64,000 nt of DNA from Botrytis cinerea B05.10. Its lineage: Eukaryota > Ascomycota > Leotiomycetes > Helotiales > Sclerotiniaceae. A model generated the notes under the pieces. That model worked only from the letters and a program-made list of their open reading frames with translations, ran no database searches and had not been told where the DNA came from. Both the position numbers and the translations under genes were made by a program. This document shows positions 12,409 to 24,947 of this stretch, piece after piece. The DNA lies in assembly GCF_000143535.2 (NCBI RefSeq), contig NC_037314.1, positions 1,736,001-1,800,000 of the forward strand. The letters are read 5' to 3'. The stretch's first letter is position 1. Each line of letters opens with the position of its first letter.

Positions 12409-13156
12409 AACGGAGAGACAGCGACAGAGACAGAGAGGAAGAGATAGATGATTTGGCTTCTTTCTGCAACCCAATAAAAGCATGAAGCTGGAAGGTTTTC
12501 ATGCATTTGAGTTGCATGAAATGCTATGTCATACTTTCTACTCTATACAACAAGTGATCACGATACCTGCTACGTACTGCTTGCTATTTACTCCCGCCCT
12601 ACCTAGATAGATAGATATACATTGAGTCCCAGTAAACTCAATCGTCAATTGTCCATATGTAGATAGACACATACCTCACCTCGCACATCTCTACACCAAC
12701 ATGATCCCCGAGCCAGCAAGACCTCCCCCAGAAACCCAAAGCAGGACCAACATCCCAAGCACCCAAGTCAACAAGCCCAAAGTCAGGCCCATTTCTGAAT
12801 ATGGATAAAGCGACACCTTTCAAAAAATTTCACACTTGTTGTTCACATGGTCAGAACGCCCACGCCCACGCCAACGCCAATGTCCTTGCTTGCGCCCTCG
12901 CCCTTCAAGCTTAGAGCACAAAAATAACAATGCTCCCTTCCTCCTATTTGCTGTGCTCCATTCTTTCCATTTCCCATCTTTTGCTCATGGCCCCCTCCCC
13001 TGGTACCGTTTGAGCGTTTGGCGTGCAATGACCCTCTCTTCCTCTCTAGCGTCTCTTCTCCCCCCCTATTCATATGTGACTTTGTATATCGGAGAAGGCT
13101 GTATGGACATTGCTAAAGTGGCTTATGGTACTCTGTTGCAGTATGTTGTCATACGC

Positions 13157-13188
<32 letters not shown>

Positions 13189-13961
13189 TGTATGGCTCTT
13201 CCCAAGGAAGCAATATTTCTTGTACACATGATCATCCAATGAGGTTGAGCAGTCAAAAGATTCGGGACATCATCAGAGTATTTTTTCACGACTTTTTTTT
13301 TGAGTGGACGGTCAAATCAAATGTTCATCCCTGGTTCCATGGTTGGGACTGGTAGATAAGAAAAGCTTTGATGGTTCGAATTGGTCTGTGTTGAATATCT
13401 TTCAATGATTTTCAAGAATCAATCATCAATCATCATTGGAACCCCATTTTTAATTTGGGATATGTTCAACACTTTTTCCCCCCTCTGATATGGATGCGAA
13501 GGAAAGGAAAGGATAGGATAGGTTGTTGGAAAAGGAGTGGCGGGTGCTTGTCTTGCAAAGGATTATGAGTGTTGCAGTGCGAGTCCTGTCAAATTGTCAA
13601 GAGATAGAGACGCCTCCCTTTCCTAGCATATCTTTCATATCTATCTATTCGGCATTGTCCTGCATGTTGTGTTGCATGCTGGTGTGATGATATGAATAGA
13701 TTGGATTGGATTGCCACTAGACACTAGACACTAGAGCCACACATCCAACACAACATCGGCATTCAAGTCAGACTAAAGCAAGATCGCCCTACCTATTGAT
13801 CATGCGAGCATAAGTCCCCCTGTGAAAAAAACGTATGCGCCGATACGGAGTCGACACGGCTTGCCTTAAAAGGGTAGAGGATTGGGGAATCTTGGATCGA
13901 GTGATGGGATGATATAAGAATGATTTGTGATGGCGTGTTTACGATAGAGAGGGGTGTTTGG

Positions 13962-14064
13962 TGTTTGATGTATGATATGATGTATGATATATGATGTATG
14001 ATGTATGATGTATGATGTACGATGTGCGATGTTTGATGTTTGATGTTTGATGTTTGATGTTTCG
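13962..14064. repeat. Degenerate TNTGATG heptanucleotide repeat
   Basis: Around fourteen head-to-tail 7-bp units drift from TATGATG on the left through TACGATG and TGCGATG to TTTGATG on the right. The change of variant along the array shows it grew by local duplication of already mutated units. Confidence 0.85.
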
Positions 14065-16064
14065 ATGCTTATGACATACAAACACAGTGCTCATTCGAAA
14101 GGTACAGAGGGGAGATGAAACTGGAGAAGAAATTTTAACCTTTTGACAGGTTGTGAAGGTTAGGCAACATGGAAGGAAATGAATGGCGTTCCTGGCATTC
14201 TGGTGGCGGAGGATATTATGTTGCCCACTATTTGGATTGTCGATGAAACTCTTTATGCGCCGGTATAATCTACACACTACACCTAGACCACACACTACAC
14301 CATGGTACATACATCATGTCATCTGTGAAGGGACGGGGTGGTGGAGTGGCATTGGAAAATGATTAATGAACGTGCCGTGCCGTTAGAGTTTGGAAGGATA
14401 ATATAAAATATCGGAATGGAAAGATTCATCGTATTCTGGATTCGAGATGATGGATCGGTCGGTAGGCAGGGAGGCAGGGGGATGGTATGGAACATTTGAT
14501 AGACGATGCAGTATTCATAATCAGGAGAGGGGAGTGGGATGAGTGGCCGTCGATTTTCAATATAATATCTTTTCTATGGAGTCCTCCATAAGCGTGGCCA
14601 TCGGAAAGTTGATTGATTCATATGAACACACCCTTGACACTCCCGGTATGCCATCCATCCATCCACCCATGGGAATCATGGTTCCATTCGTTCGTTCAGA
14701 TGAAGGTTCGAGGGATGGAAGATCAGATTGGAATCCACATGAAAAGTTCGAGACCCATTTTATATAGCCGGGTTTAATCCAAGAGGATGGAATAAGGGGA
14801 GAGAGGGAGGGATGGAAGAGAGGGAGGGAGGGAGAGAAGATAGAAAGAGAGAAAGGAATGGGAGAGAGGGAGGGAGGGAGGAATGAACGATAGAAAGGAA
14901 CTGGAAATGAGAAGGTTCGAGAAGGGGAAAGGTTACGTTGTGTTGAAGATTATGTAGCAGTAATCCAAATGATGCCCATCTATATATCTATGTGCATGTA
15001 CACCAACTAACGACTGTATTGGAGATTACATACACATCACGTACCTACCACCTTACTCCTTTTACTAAGAAATGCTTTGAAAAAATGGAACGGGCTAATA
15101 TTCCACGGCAGTGAACAGGACATAGATAATAATTACATAAGTGATGAATCGTGCGTGAGTGCGTCTTGTAGGGGAGAGTGTTCTGATGTGATAATAATAG
15201 GCATATGGTGTGAATCAGCTTTCAGACGTCTGGGTGGTGGTAGTGGGCGGTAGATAGACAGTAGGTACGTAAACCTCTCTGGGGTGGAATATCAATTTTC
15301 ACTCCTCACTCTGTCCTGACTCATCACTCGCTGGTGACTTACTCTTTCCTGACTCATCCCTCACTGGTTATCTACTCTTCACTCAATCATCATTCACTTG
15401 TTATTATTGACTCTTCACTCTTCGCGCTTCACTCTTCACTCTTCCCTCCCTCCCTCGCTCCCTCCCTCACTCACCACACGCTTCAATACGGTACTTCATT
15501 TCTTTCATCCGCATAGTCTGCTTCTCGGGTGGATCCTCATCAGTCCTTCACGCCTTAAAGTGGCCCCCGCTGGCCCGTGCCCTCTTCAATAAACCCACTC
15601 CGCCCTCAGATAGTCTCTCCTAGCCTATCGCCTTAAAGTAGTTACCGTGCCCACCTCCTACCTCATTTCGCTAGTCCGCTAGCTTTAACGCCCTTGCAAA
15701 GTCATGGTACCTAAGTATTAAAAATGGTATTAAAGCAATAAAAGTAAATCTGCCCATAACCCATAACTATAACCATATTAGAAAAGGAAGAAAACTTTTT
15801 CCATTCGCTTTTCTCTTTACTTCCTTCCTTCTTTCCTCACACTTAACTGGTCTTGTCACCTTATTTATCTATCTTATTAATAAACCTTCTTGCCACATCT
15901 TCTTGTACTTCAAAGACTTCTCTTTGTTTACTTCCAGATACTTTAAATCAAATCGAGGACCTTACGCCATCCACAACGTCAAGTTCTCCTTATATCATCT
16001 GTCTATCTACCATCATCATAATACCAGAGATATTTGATTCATTTGATTTGTTTTCTATTTCACA

Positions 16065-18005
16065 ATGTCGGAAATCCAGAAACCTATCGTCGAGGAGCCA
16101 GTCGTTGCTGAGTCCGCTCCAGTAACCACCACTACTGATGCTCCAGTTGTTGAGCCAGTCGCCGAGCCAAAGGTCGAGGAACCAGTGGCTGCAACTGAGC
16201 CAGTCGCCGAAACTCCAGCAGTTGTTGAGGAGCCAACCACTGAGGCCGTCGCTGATGCCGCACCAGTGAAGGAGGTTAATTTCATTGAGGAGGGTGTTTT
16301 GGGTTACAAGGGTCCAGGTTTACTCAAGTAAGTTATCACTCACCAAAATATCATTTATATCTTCATTTCAGAGTATGCGCATTTGGTTCTCCAGTGCCTG
16401 CGCCTGCTCCCCGAGATTTTAAGACGACCTCTAATTTGATCACTATGTTTCATGAATGAAAACTAACATTCCACTCTACAGGAGCTTCATTTTCCAAAAG
16501 AAGCATTTCTGGTTCGGATCTGAGCCAGTTGAACACAAGAACCTTTCCAGCTACCTCCGTGGTGAGAAGCCCGATGTTGCCAACCACAACGCTGCTTGGT
16601 CATCCCACACTGGAAAGGGTCTCTTGTTTTTCAGCAAGAAGTCCAGCGACAAGGCTAGCCCAGCTGGTATCTTGAACTTGGTAAGTCGACCATCCTAGCT
16701 TCATTTCCGATGAAATCTTACTAACGTGTGTTCTTACAGTCCGAAGCTTCTGATGTCTCCGAAGATGGCACTGCCGATTTCTTCTTCACCATCCACGGTC
16801 ACAAGCACACTTTCCAAGCTGCCAACCCCGCCGAACGTGATAACTGGGTTGCTACCATGAAGGTCAAGGTCGCAGAGGCTAAGGAAATCGCCGAATCTGT
16901 CAAGGAGAGTGAGACTTACAAGACCAGCCACGCTGCCTTGGCCAAGCCATTCTCTGGTGCTGCCACCCCAAAGAAGGAGGCAAAGGAAGAGAAGAAAGAA
17001 GAGAAGGCTGAAATCAAGGCCGAGAAGAAGGAAGAAAAGGCAGAGGCCAAGGAGGCCAAGGAAGAACAAAAAGAGGAGCAAGCTGAAGCCAAGGCTGAGG
17101 CAAAGGAAGAGAAGAAGGAAGAGAAGGCTGAACTCAAGGTTGAGAAGAAGGATCGCAAGAGCCGTTCTGCTTCTCGCAAGGGTGATAAGCGTACTTCCAT
17201 CTTCGGTGCCATTCCAGGTTTCGGAAAGAAGGAAGAGAAGACTGAGGCACCAAAGGATGAGGTTGTTGCTTCTCCATCCACCGAAGAGCCAGTTGTCGCT
17301 ACTGATGCTTCTGCCGCTCCAGTTGTTGAGGAGCCAGTTGCTACTGAAGTCCCAGCTACCACCGAAGAAGCTGCTATTGCTCCAGCTGTCGAGGAGCCTG
17401 TTGCTGCCGCCGCTGTCCCAGCTGATAAGCCAGTTCCAACCAAGCGTAACAGCATCTTCGGTACTCTTCAATCTAGATTCTCCCACAAGAAGCCTGAACC
17501 TGAAGCTGTTTCCCCAGTCATCGCTCCAAAGGATGAGGAGCCAGTTTCTGAGAACGCCCCAGTTATTCCAGCTGTTGACACTACTGAGCCATTGAACACC
17601 AACGTTGAGGCTCCAGCACCAGTTGAGGCCACCGAGGCTCCAGTTACCAATGGCGAGACTCCCAAGGCTGTTGAAACTCCAATCACCAAGGCCGATAAGC
17701 GCAAGAGCTCCCTTCCATGGTTGAACAAGAAGGATAAGTCTGCCGCCACCAGTGATGAGGAGACTGAGAAGCCAAAGTCACCTTTCGCCAAGCTCCGTGC
17801 TACCGTCAAGTCCAAGTCATCTCCAAAGGCTGACAAGACCGCTGAGAAGCCACTTGAGCCAGCTGCCGAGACCACGGCCGAGGACAAGATTGAGGAAGAG
17901 ACCACCGCTACTGAAGCTGCCCCAGCTGTTACTGAGCCAGTTGTCTCTGAGCCAGTTGTTGCTGCCCCAGCTAGCACCACTCCTCAAGTTTCTGCTACCG
18001 CATGA
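16065..18005 (+). CDS. Meu6-type PH-domain protein with long Lys/Glu/Ala-rich tail
   Basis: Three exons (16065-16327, 16482-16680, 16740-18005) give 575 residues. Introns are 154 bp (GTAAGT...CAG, branch AACTAAC) and 59 bp. Residues 1-68 repeat EEPVVAE/EPVAE-like units. Residues about 70-205 (VNFIEEGVLGYKGPG; KHFWFGSEPVEHKNLSSYL; HKHTFQAANPAERDNWV) match the PH domain named after meiotic expression up-regulated protein 6, which probably binds phosphoinositides or proteins at a membrane. A Lys/Glu-rich, probably helical segment (about 220-270) follows. The rest alternates acidic Pro/Ala/Val stretches with basic blocks. Three blocks share a KR-x-S core: KRTSIFG, KRNSIFG and KRKSSLPW. Codons are strongly biased to C-ending and GAG/AAG forms, consistent with high expression. 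Family identity is fairly firm; function is inferred. Confidence 0.85.
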
Positions 18006-19401
18006 AGCAACTCACATCATTAAAGGTGCATAGCATCTTCGTAATGATTTTTTATTGTTGTCGTCGGGAAAACGGATCTCCTTGAAATACCCCCAAGATT
18101 GATTGATACCACTCATTTTTGCAGTACTCTTTGTCCATCTTCATTTTCTTACGCGTCTGTTATGTTTTGGTCTGCCTGCGCTTGCGATTTCTGCTGCGTA
18201 TTGATACCCCCTATACCCAGACTGTCTTTTCGCAATCTGCCACTAGGGCAAACCAACCTCAACCTTAATACTTAATACAAAGTTTCTTGATGTCTTATGA
18301 ATTTTTTTTGCTTGGATTATTTAAATGTGATGTATGTGAATGATGTAAATGTTTTTTTGTGGTAAGAAATTCTCAATTAGTCTTGTTGTACGTTGGTATA
18401 AGGTTACAATAATTAATTAACTCCACCACCATCTGCGGGCACTACGAGGACACTTACAGTAGTGGTTGGGTCCGTTATGAGGTTAATTTTCAGGGTATTG
18501 AATTTGGTAATTTTGGTGGGGTTAGTGGTGGAAGTTGACTAAGTACTAATTATGTGGGGGGTTTGGTTAGCAGCACCGCAGCCACAGCGGCATTTGTTTA
18601 GTTTCCGGATCTCCGGATTTTCTTGGTGGGAAGGAAAGGATAGGAAAGAGAGGAAGGCTGGCTGGCTGGCTGGATGGATGGATTTTGGAATGGGATTTTG
18701 GTTTTGGGGGGAGGGATTGATGGTGATTGTTTGATGATTGTGTGATAAGGGGGGGGGGTTTACGGGGTAGAGGGGATTTGTTGGTTTGAGTAGAGAGAAG
18801 GGAGGAGAGAGAAGGGAGGAGAGAGAAATAGGAGGATTATATTGGAGAGATGGGCAACTGAGGGGATGGGGAGTTCAGGGCGAGTGTGAGTATGATGATG
18901 GAATGAATATTCATTCTGTAAGTTTGAGGGTTTGAAGGTTTGGGAAAGAGGAGTTGGGGTTGATGGGAATTGAATTGGATTTGATTGGATTGGATTGTTT
19001 TTTGTTGTGTGAGGTGTGAGTTTGTGGTACAGTGAGTATGTAATGGTTTGGACTTTGAGATGGAAATTCGAATGGAAGGATGAGATAGGTGGCGGAAGAG
19101 GAAGAGGGAGAGGGTAGAGTGCAGATTGCAGAGTGGAGAGGGAGTTTCTTACTGGATATCTATGCCCATGCGGATAATGTGATTGAACAAATTAGAATTG
19201 GGAGAAGAGAGGTCGATAGAAGGTTTGTGTGAGGCTTTCGTCGTTGATTGTGCATGGAAGTTGAGCGGAGGGGGATTGTAAGTTATAGTCCTGCTTTTTT
19301 TTTTTCTGATGAATAAGGTATTTGGGCTGGTGAGATGAGGTGACAGACAGTGCGTTTTTTGGGGTTGGGGATAGACTTGGATGGAATGCTGGGTTGTTGG
19401 T

Positions 19402-19720
<319 letters not shown>

Positions 19721-21752
19721 TGGGTATGGTATGATTCTTGGGTTGAAATTGGTAATTAGATAGATGTATGATGGCAGTATAATAGAGATTTCGGTCAGAG
19801 AGTGTGCGCACATGAAAAATAACAGGATGATTGAGATTTCGGTGAGAGAATTTGAGAAAGAAGAGGAATGGAATGGGCAGAGTGAGTTTTTTTTTCTTCC
19901 ATATGGCTATGGAGTATAAAGTTGTCAAGTGTTTTTTGATTCTTCTTTTGAATTCGGGATCTTGCTTTTCTTGTCTCTTTGGAAATCTGGAAGATAGGGG
20001 ATTTATATATAACCCGTATTTGATTTTCGGAACTTTGGGGGCCGAGGAATAGCGTCTGGAGTATCTTCGCTTGGTGTTAGTTGATGTTATTTGTGGGTGG
20101 TATTTGTGAATATGTTATACGGCCGTAGATCATATGAAGGGTCTTAGCTGAAGAGGGATCTCTGTCTGTGGTAGAAGTACTGACTGCGAATGAGCGGCTT
20201 CGAATGTCGATGATTCGTGCAAGAAGAAGAAGAAAGATATGCTCTATAGCTCAAAGCGTGTATAGAGGATGAATGGCCTTACGTGTAATCGATATTTATC
20301 AGCTGGCAAGAGGTTGGTTGATATCAATCTATTTATGGGTAAAAAGACCGCGGCAATCTGGTTTTTGATAATGGGTGAAACGTTGACAGTAAGGTAGCTT
20401 GCATACTTCTAATGTCAGTAGAAATTTAACAAAGGTCATACATAATACGGGACTCTACGATATGGTCAAGTTCGTAAGTATGATACTGGAAGCTTGAATG
20501 TTCTCCTCTCTTATCCTATCCTATCCCATTGTAGTCTCAAGTCCTGGGTGTTGGCGTGCTCTAAGGTACTATTCTGTTGATAACCCGATCTCTTAAATAT
20601 TGGGTGGATTTTCAGGAGAATAATCCAGAACCCTTCACCTGTTTCTTGCCCTCTATTGGGACATGCATGGAGTATTCACTCTCAGTCCTGATTAACTAGA
20701 GATTGGATATACTTTCACAGTATAAAAGAACCCAAAGTTACACATAAGCAATCAGTACACTTCTCTCTAGAATTATCAAAGATGTGGTCGAGGAAATTCC
20801 TATCTCCTTGCAATACCTACTCATAGAGAATTCTAGATTCTAGCTCTACAAGTGCGAGTACTAGTAATAAGCCTGATTTCTATAGATACAACAGAATTTC
20901 TGTATGGAATAGTTATCTCGATAGATTTAATCCACTGCTGTTGCTGTAATCATCGTTTGTTGTGAATATATCACTTGCAGTAACAGCAAAAACAACGACG
21001 ACGATGAAACTATCGAACGACCTGCGGAACTAAGCGAGCATGGTTATAAAGAAGCTGGGGAAACCAACCCACTACACTTCCAACGAACGCGTGGACCAAT
21101 CACCGATGTTCTTCACTCCTGAATCCGTATTCGTGATAGGGAGAACTCCATTTACTCCGATTCAACTAATTTCATGACCCTTATATAGCCCCCACTACGC
21201 TTCTAGAAATCAAAGTTTCGCTTCCCTTTCGTTCTATGTTAGTACATTCTCCAGCTTTGAAGTTTGATCGGCTACTCAATCAATAAACTTATTATCGGCT
21301 TTCAATACACCTAGACATTTGCACTCCACCAGTATGAGAAATCTCAAGCGCGTGCGAGTATCTTATTTCCGAGCCAGAAGTAGCAGAACATGTGTTTTGG
21401 AGACTCGAGAGATCTCACTCACAATATATCGTGCTTATATTATAGTCTATAGAAATCAGACACTCGATATATCTAGATGGATGGAGAAGATAGGAAAAGG
21501 GGATATGGATGCACAGATAATACTCCTACATCATTCGACAACAAGCACGAACTCAAGCTTTCGATACATAATGGAAGGGTTGACCGGAACTGTCAACATA
21601 AAAGTAAATAGCGATTCCATCTTTGAGCAAGAACAGTCCAACTTCCCAACTTCTCAATTCCTAGCTTGAAGAACCTGAAATACATCATTAGGTTCATAAA
21701 TCCCTAGTAGATCGGTATGGAAATTTTAGGTGTGGTGAGTATATAGTGATCT

Positions 21753-21782
21753 GTACATACATAAATACATACATACATACAT
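21753..21782. repeat. ATAC tetranucleotide microsatellite
   Basis: About six ATAC/ATAA units in noncoding DNA. Confidence 0.8.
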
Positions 21783-22586
21783 CTTAAGGCATAGTTGAGC
21801 TGTCTATGTTGGACGAGGAAAGAAGATTGAGGATACCGTGTTGATTGTTTTTACATACCCATGGGTAGGTACCTGTAGATAGATATCACGAGTGAATAAT
21901 TCCATTTGCAAATCTGTATGCAAAGAACGAGTCGGATTTTAGAGTTGACACGACTATGTGGTAGGGACAAAAAATAGATTCTTTCTCTTGACGTTTAGAA
22001 TTTGTATCCATTCATTCACTGGAGCGAGTATATAAAAATGTTGAAACCTGAAGAAAGCAACTGAAGAACTGAATATAAAAGACTCTTCTCTCTCTCCTGA
22101 TGCTTAGTTTTCTTACTATCTATTTATCACTGTCCGAGAGGGACAGACAAGAGATTGTGCCTAATGGATCATATTAGGTAAAGAAGTTTCTTTACAGTTT
22201 TGGGGATTGTGATACTTGGAGTCTACGGGAGGCTTCTTCATTTTGCTGTCTTTTAATTGTTGTCATTTATGGAGAAGCGTGCTTGATGAACTCTTGATTT
22301 CTAGGTAGAAAGATGAGAGCAAATTGATGTGATAACGTTGAGAGGATATTTGTTAGTTGTTGTAACTATTGGATATTGATCGATTTCCGTGGTAATGTAT
22401 TGTTGACCATCACGTAAGGAATGAATGAAAGTACGAAGTAGCTAGAGTTCTTATATCGATCAGATTTTAATTTCAACATTTTCAAATTAGAATTTATTTA
22501 TCATTCCATAGAAACTCTTCCAAGTTCCTATAACCCCCTCTAATCAATCAATCAATCAACACACCTCACTCTTTCACCACCATCCC

Positions 22587-24310
22587 TCACAACTGATACC
22601 TAAACCCTCTATCCACCTCTCCCCCCTCTACCGTCCCTTTCCCCTCCTCAATCCTCCTATTCAACCACTGATACGCAAACCTCATCGCCACCATAACACT
22701 AATCGCCATGGCCGCCATAATAAACAACACCTTAAACCCCTTATGATAATACGGTTTATCGCTCGCCTGGAAAATATGACTTGCAGGCACGGCACTCAAA
22801 TTCGTCATCGCCATGTAGAGCGCGACGGCGATGGCGCGTCGGCGAGGTGTAGGTTGGTTTGCGTTGAGCCAGGCGACGTTGAGGGGGTGCCAGGAGGGAG
22901 AGCCGCCAGTGAAGACCAGGAAGGCGTAGAAAGTCCAGTTACTTTTTGTGTGGGGGAGAGTCTGAGGAGGGGGGGGTATGTTAGTTTGGTGATTGAGACG
23001 AGATTAGAAGGAATTGGAAATGAATGAGACGTACATCGAGAACGATCAAACCGATAAGTAACCATACTGCAGCAAACATAATCGGTATACTTCTTGAATT
23101 CACTTTATCACTCCACCATGACAATGTAAATGTAGTGATAATCAAGAGAGCACTGTTTGGCATAACCAACAAATTCGAATTGAAAGTTCCGAATCCAAAA
23201 CTTTTAATGATGGATGGGGAATATGTTCCAATCGGAGGGGAATATTCCAAACCGAGTAAAGCCATCGAACAATGAGCCCAAACTTTCCAATCCGTAAGAA
23301 CAGAAACTACGATTTGGAATTGAGAGAGATGGGAATCTCGGGGATCGGTATTGTATGGATTATCGCGGACGAGTCGCCCGAGAAGAATTTCGGATTCGCG
23401 AGGGGTGAAGGATGAGAGTGGGAGTTTGATGATGGAGTTTCCGCGGCTGGGATCACGGGGTAGGAGGAATAGTGTTGCGATTCCAACTGTGAGAGTAGCG
23501 AGTCCGTCTAATAAATCATTAGGAAATGTGTGAGGTGAAGAATCAAGATATCACATACCAATAAGGAAAAGCCATTGCCATCCCGCCAAGCCTGCTCTTC
23601 CACGAAGTCGCAATAACCCGTATGCAATGAGACCATTGAGTAGATTTGCTGTGTAACTTCCAATGAAGAATAAAACTGTTCTCTTTCCCAATTCACGCTT
23701 CGTGTACCATTTTGTGAGGTACCATAACGTGCCGGGAATGAATCCAGATTCACATAGACCAAGCAAGAAACGGGTTGCTAGGAAACCAGATTTGTTCTTG
23801 ATAAAGGCTTGGAAAGTAGCTACGAGACCCCAGGCGAGAAGTTGACATGGAAGCCAGATATCGGCACCAACCTATTGAAAGATTAATGCCAGGACTTGAG
23901 AAGAAGTGATAAAGTATAAACCTTTTGAATCATCAGATTTGCAGGAATATCGCCAATGCATATACCGACATAGACAAGACTGTTTCCTGTATTGACACTT
24001 TCTTGATTCATAGAAAGATCTCCCATCATATTATCTGTCAGGGCATTTCCAATATTACCTCTGTGTCTTATGTTAGCTTCTATGCATTTAGGAATTGGTG
24101 GTTTTGAACATACCTGTCCAAGTTCAAAGTGAAGAACATAATCATGACCAGAGGAATCAGATAGAAATCCAATCGCCTTAGGATCCGTTTCTCCTCATCT
24201 TCGTGCCATTCAACTGCCAAAAGTCGTTTATTGAGCTCTGAATTGCTCTTCTCTGTGGGGTCCTCATCGACACTATCAACCCGAGATGTGATATCATCTG
24301 TCGGCGCCAT
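22587..24310 (-). CDS. MFS anion permease of the Dal5 (allantoate permease) family
   Basis: Five exons (24114-24310, 23922-24060, 23559-23871, 23035-23507, 22587-22961) join in phase to 498 residues. Introns are 53, 50, 51, 73 bp; the second donor is the weaker GTTTAT. The protein has a charged N-terminus, then family hallmarks: RRLDFYLIPLVMIMFFTLNL with LDRGNIGNA at the end of helix 1, GLCESGFIPGTLWYLTKWY in the helix 4-5 region, and GWQWLFLIG before the central loop. About twelve hydrophobic spans and a hydrophilic middle loop fit the anion:cation symporter group that imports allantoate, vitamins, sulfonates or other organic anions by proton symport at the plasma membrane. It is transcribed away from a TauD-like dioxygenase at 24948, which suggests an organosulfonate or related anion as substrate. 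The substrate is inference. Confidence 0.9.
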
Positions 24311-24947
24311 TGTCTGTAGACTTTGGATGTAAGTTTCCAGTGGATAGTGAAACAATACTCTGACTTCAAAGTACTTGCCAGTGTTCCACCCGAACAACCG
24401 GTCGACGACAGTCTTTTCAAGCTTTTCAAGCTTTATCTTATCTCAATACAAGCATCGCACGTTTTGTGATTAACACATGGGAGTATCTAAAAAGTACCCT
24501 TATCGGCGCCAAACGAAAGGCGTGCTTCGGGGACGGTTTTATGTCACTTTGATTATCCAAGCCAATCAATCAAGGCTGGAAATATCGAAGGTCTGGATAT
24601 AGTAGCGATGTAGAGACACAAGCGAGATGTTGCGAATCTCACCCCTGACATGGCGTCTTTTAAAAATGCAGACCTCGTCGGTTTTCACTCTTGATTGCTG
24701 GATTAATTGATTGTGTCAATATATTGGTTTATCGTGCCTTATTATATTCCTAATCTTTCATACCCTTTCGGTATCGGTATATTGAGCAGCGATAATTTGT
24801 GGTAAGATTAACGGAATCTCTCCGAGTCGTCAATTTATCAACATTTGTTCAATTATCTTTTGACCTCAATTGACTTCAACCTACAGAATTTGTTTTTGAA
24901 CATTTTACTCTTCAGACTTTGAGAAAGATAGCTTGCAAATCGAAACA
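24311..24947. promoter_or_regulatory. Shared divergent promoter of the MFS carrier and the TauD-like dioxygenase
   Basis: The 637 bp between the two start codons holds no gene. It must contain both promoters and could co-regulate the pair. I see no certain activator site. Confidence 0.5.

Larger units (their letters stand above)
12126..16064. other. Long intergenic region upstream of the PH-domain gene
   Basis: Nearly 4 kb has no supportable coding region. It holds several simple repeats: GGGAGA-type at 12373-12408, AG at about 13168-13188 and a TGATGTA heptamer at 13962-14064. C/T-rich blocks occupy about 15300-15500 and 15780-15850. The last kilobase is pyrimidine-rich on the plus strand, as expected for the promoter and leader of a highly expressed fungal gene. 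Confidence 0.55.

Noticed and set aside
16734..17980. Long minus-strand frames opposite the PH-domain gene
   Set aside because: Shadows of a gene with strong codon bias and few stop-complement codons; they give Ser/Ala/Gly-rich or Leu-rich peptides without motifs.
21334..21669. Plus-strand ATG frame of 111 codons
   Set aside because: Composition resembles AT-rich noncoding DNA, no motif or leader, and the longer version needs a non-ATG start.
24933..24947. Five-codon N-terminal extension of the dioxygenase
   Set aside because: The extended frame begins with TTG; the ATG at 24948 is the normal start.
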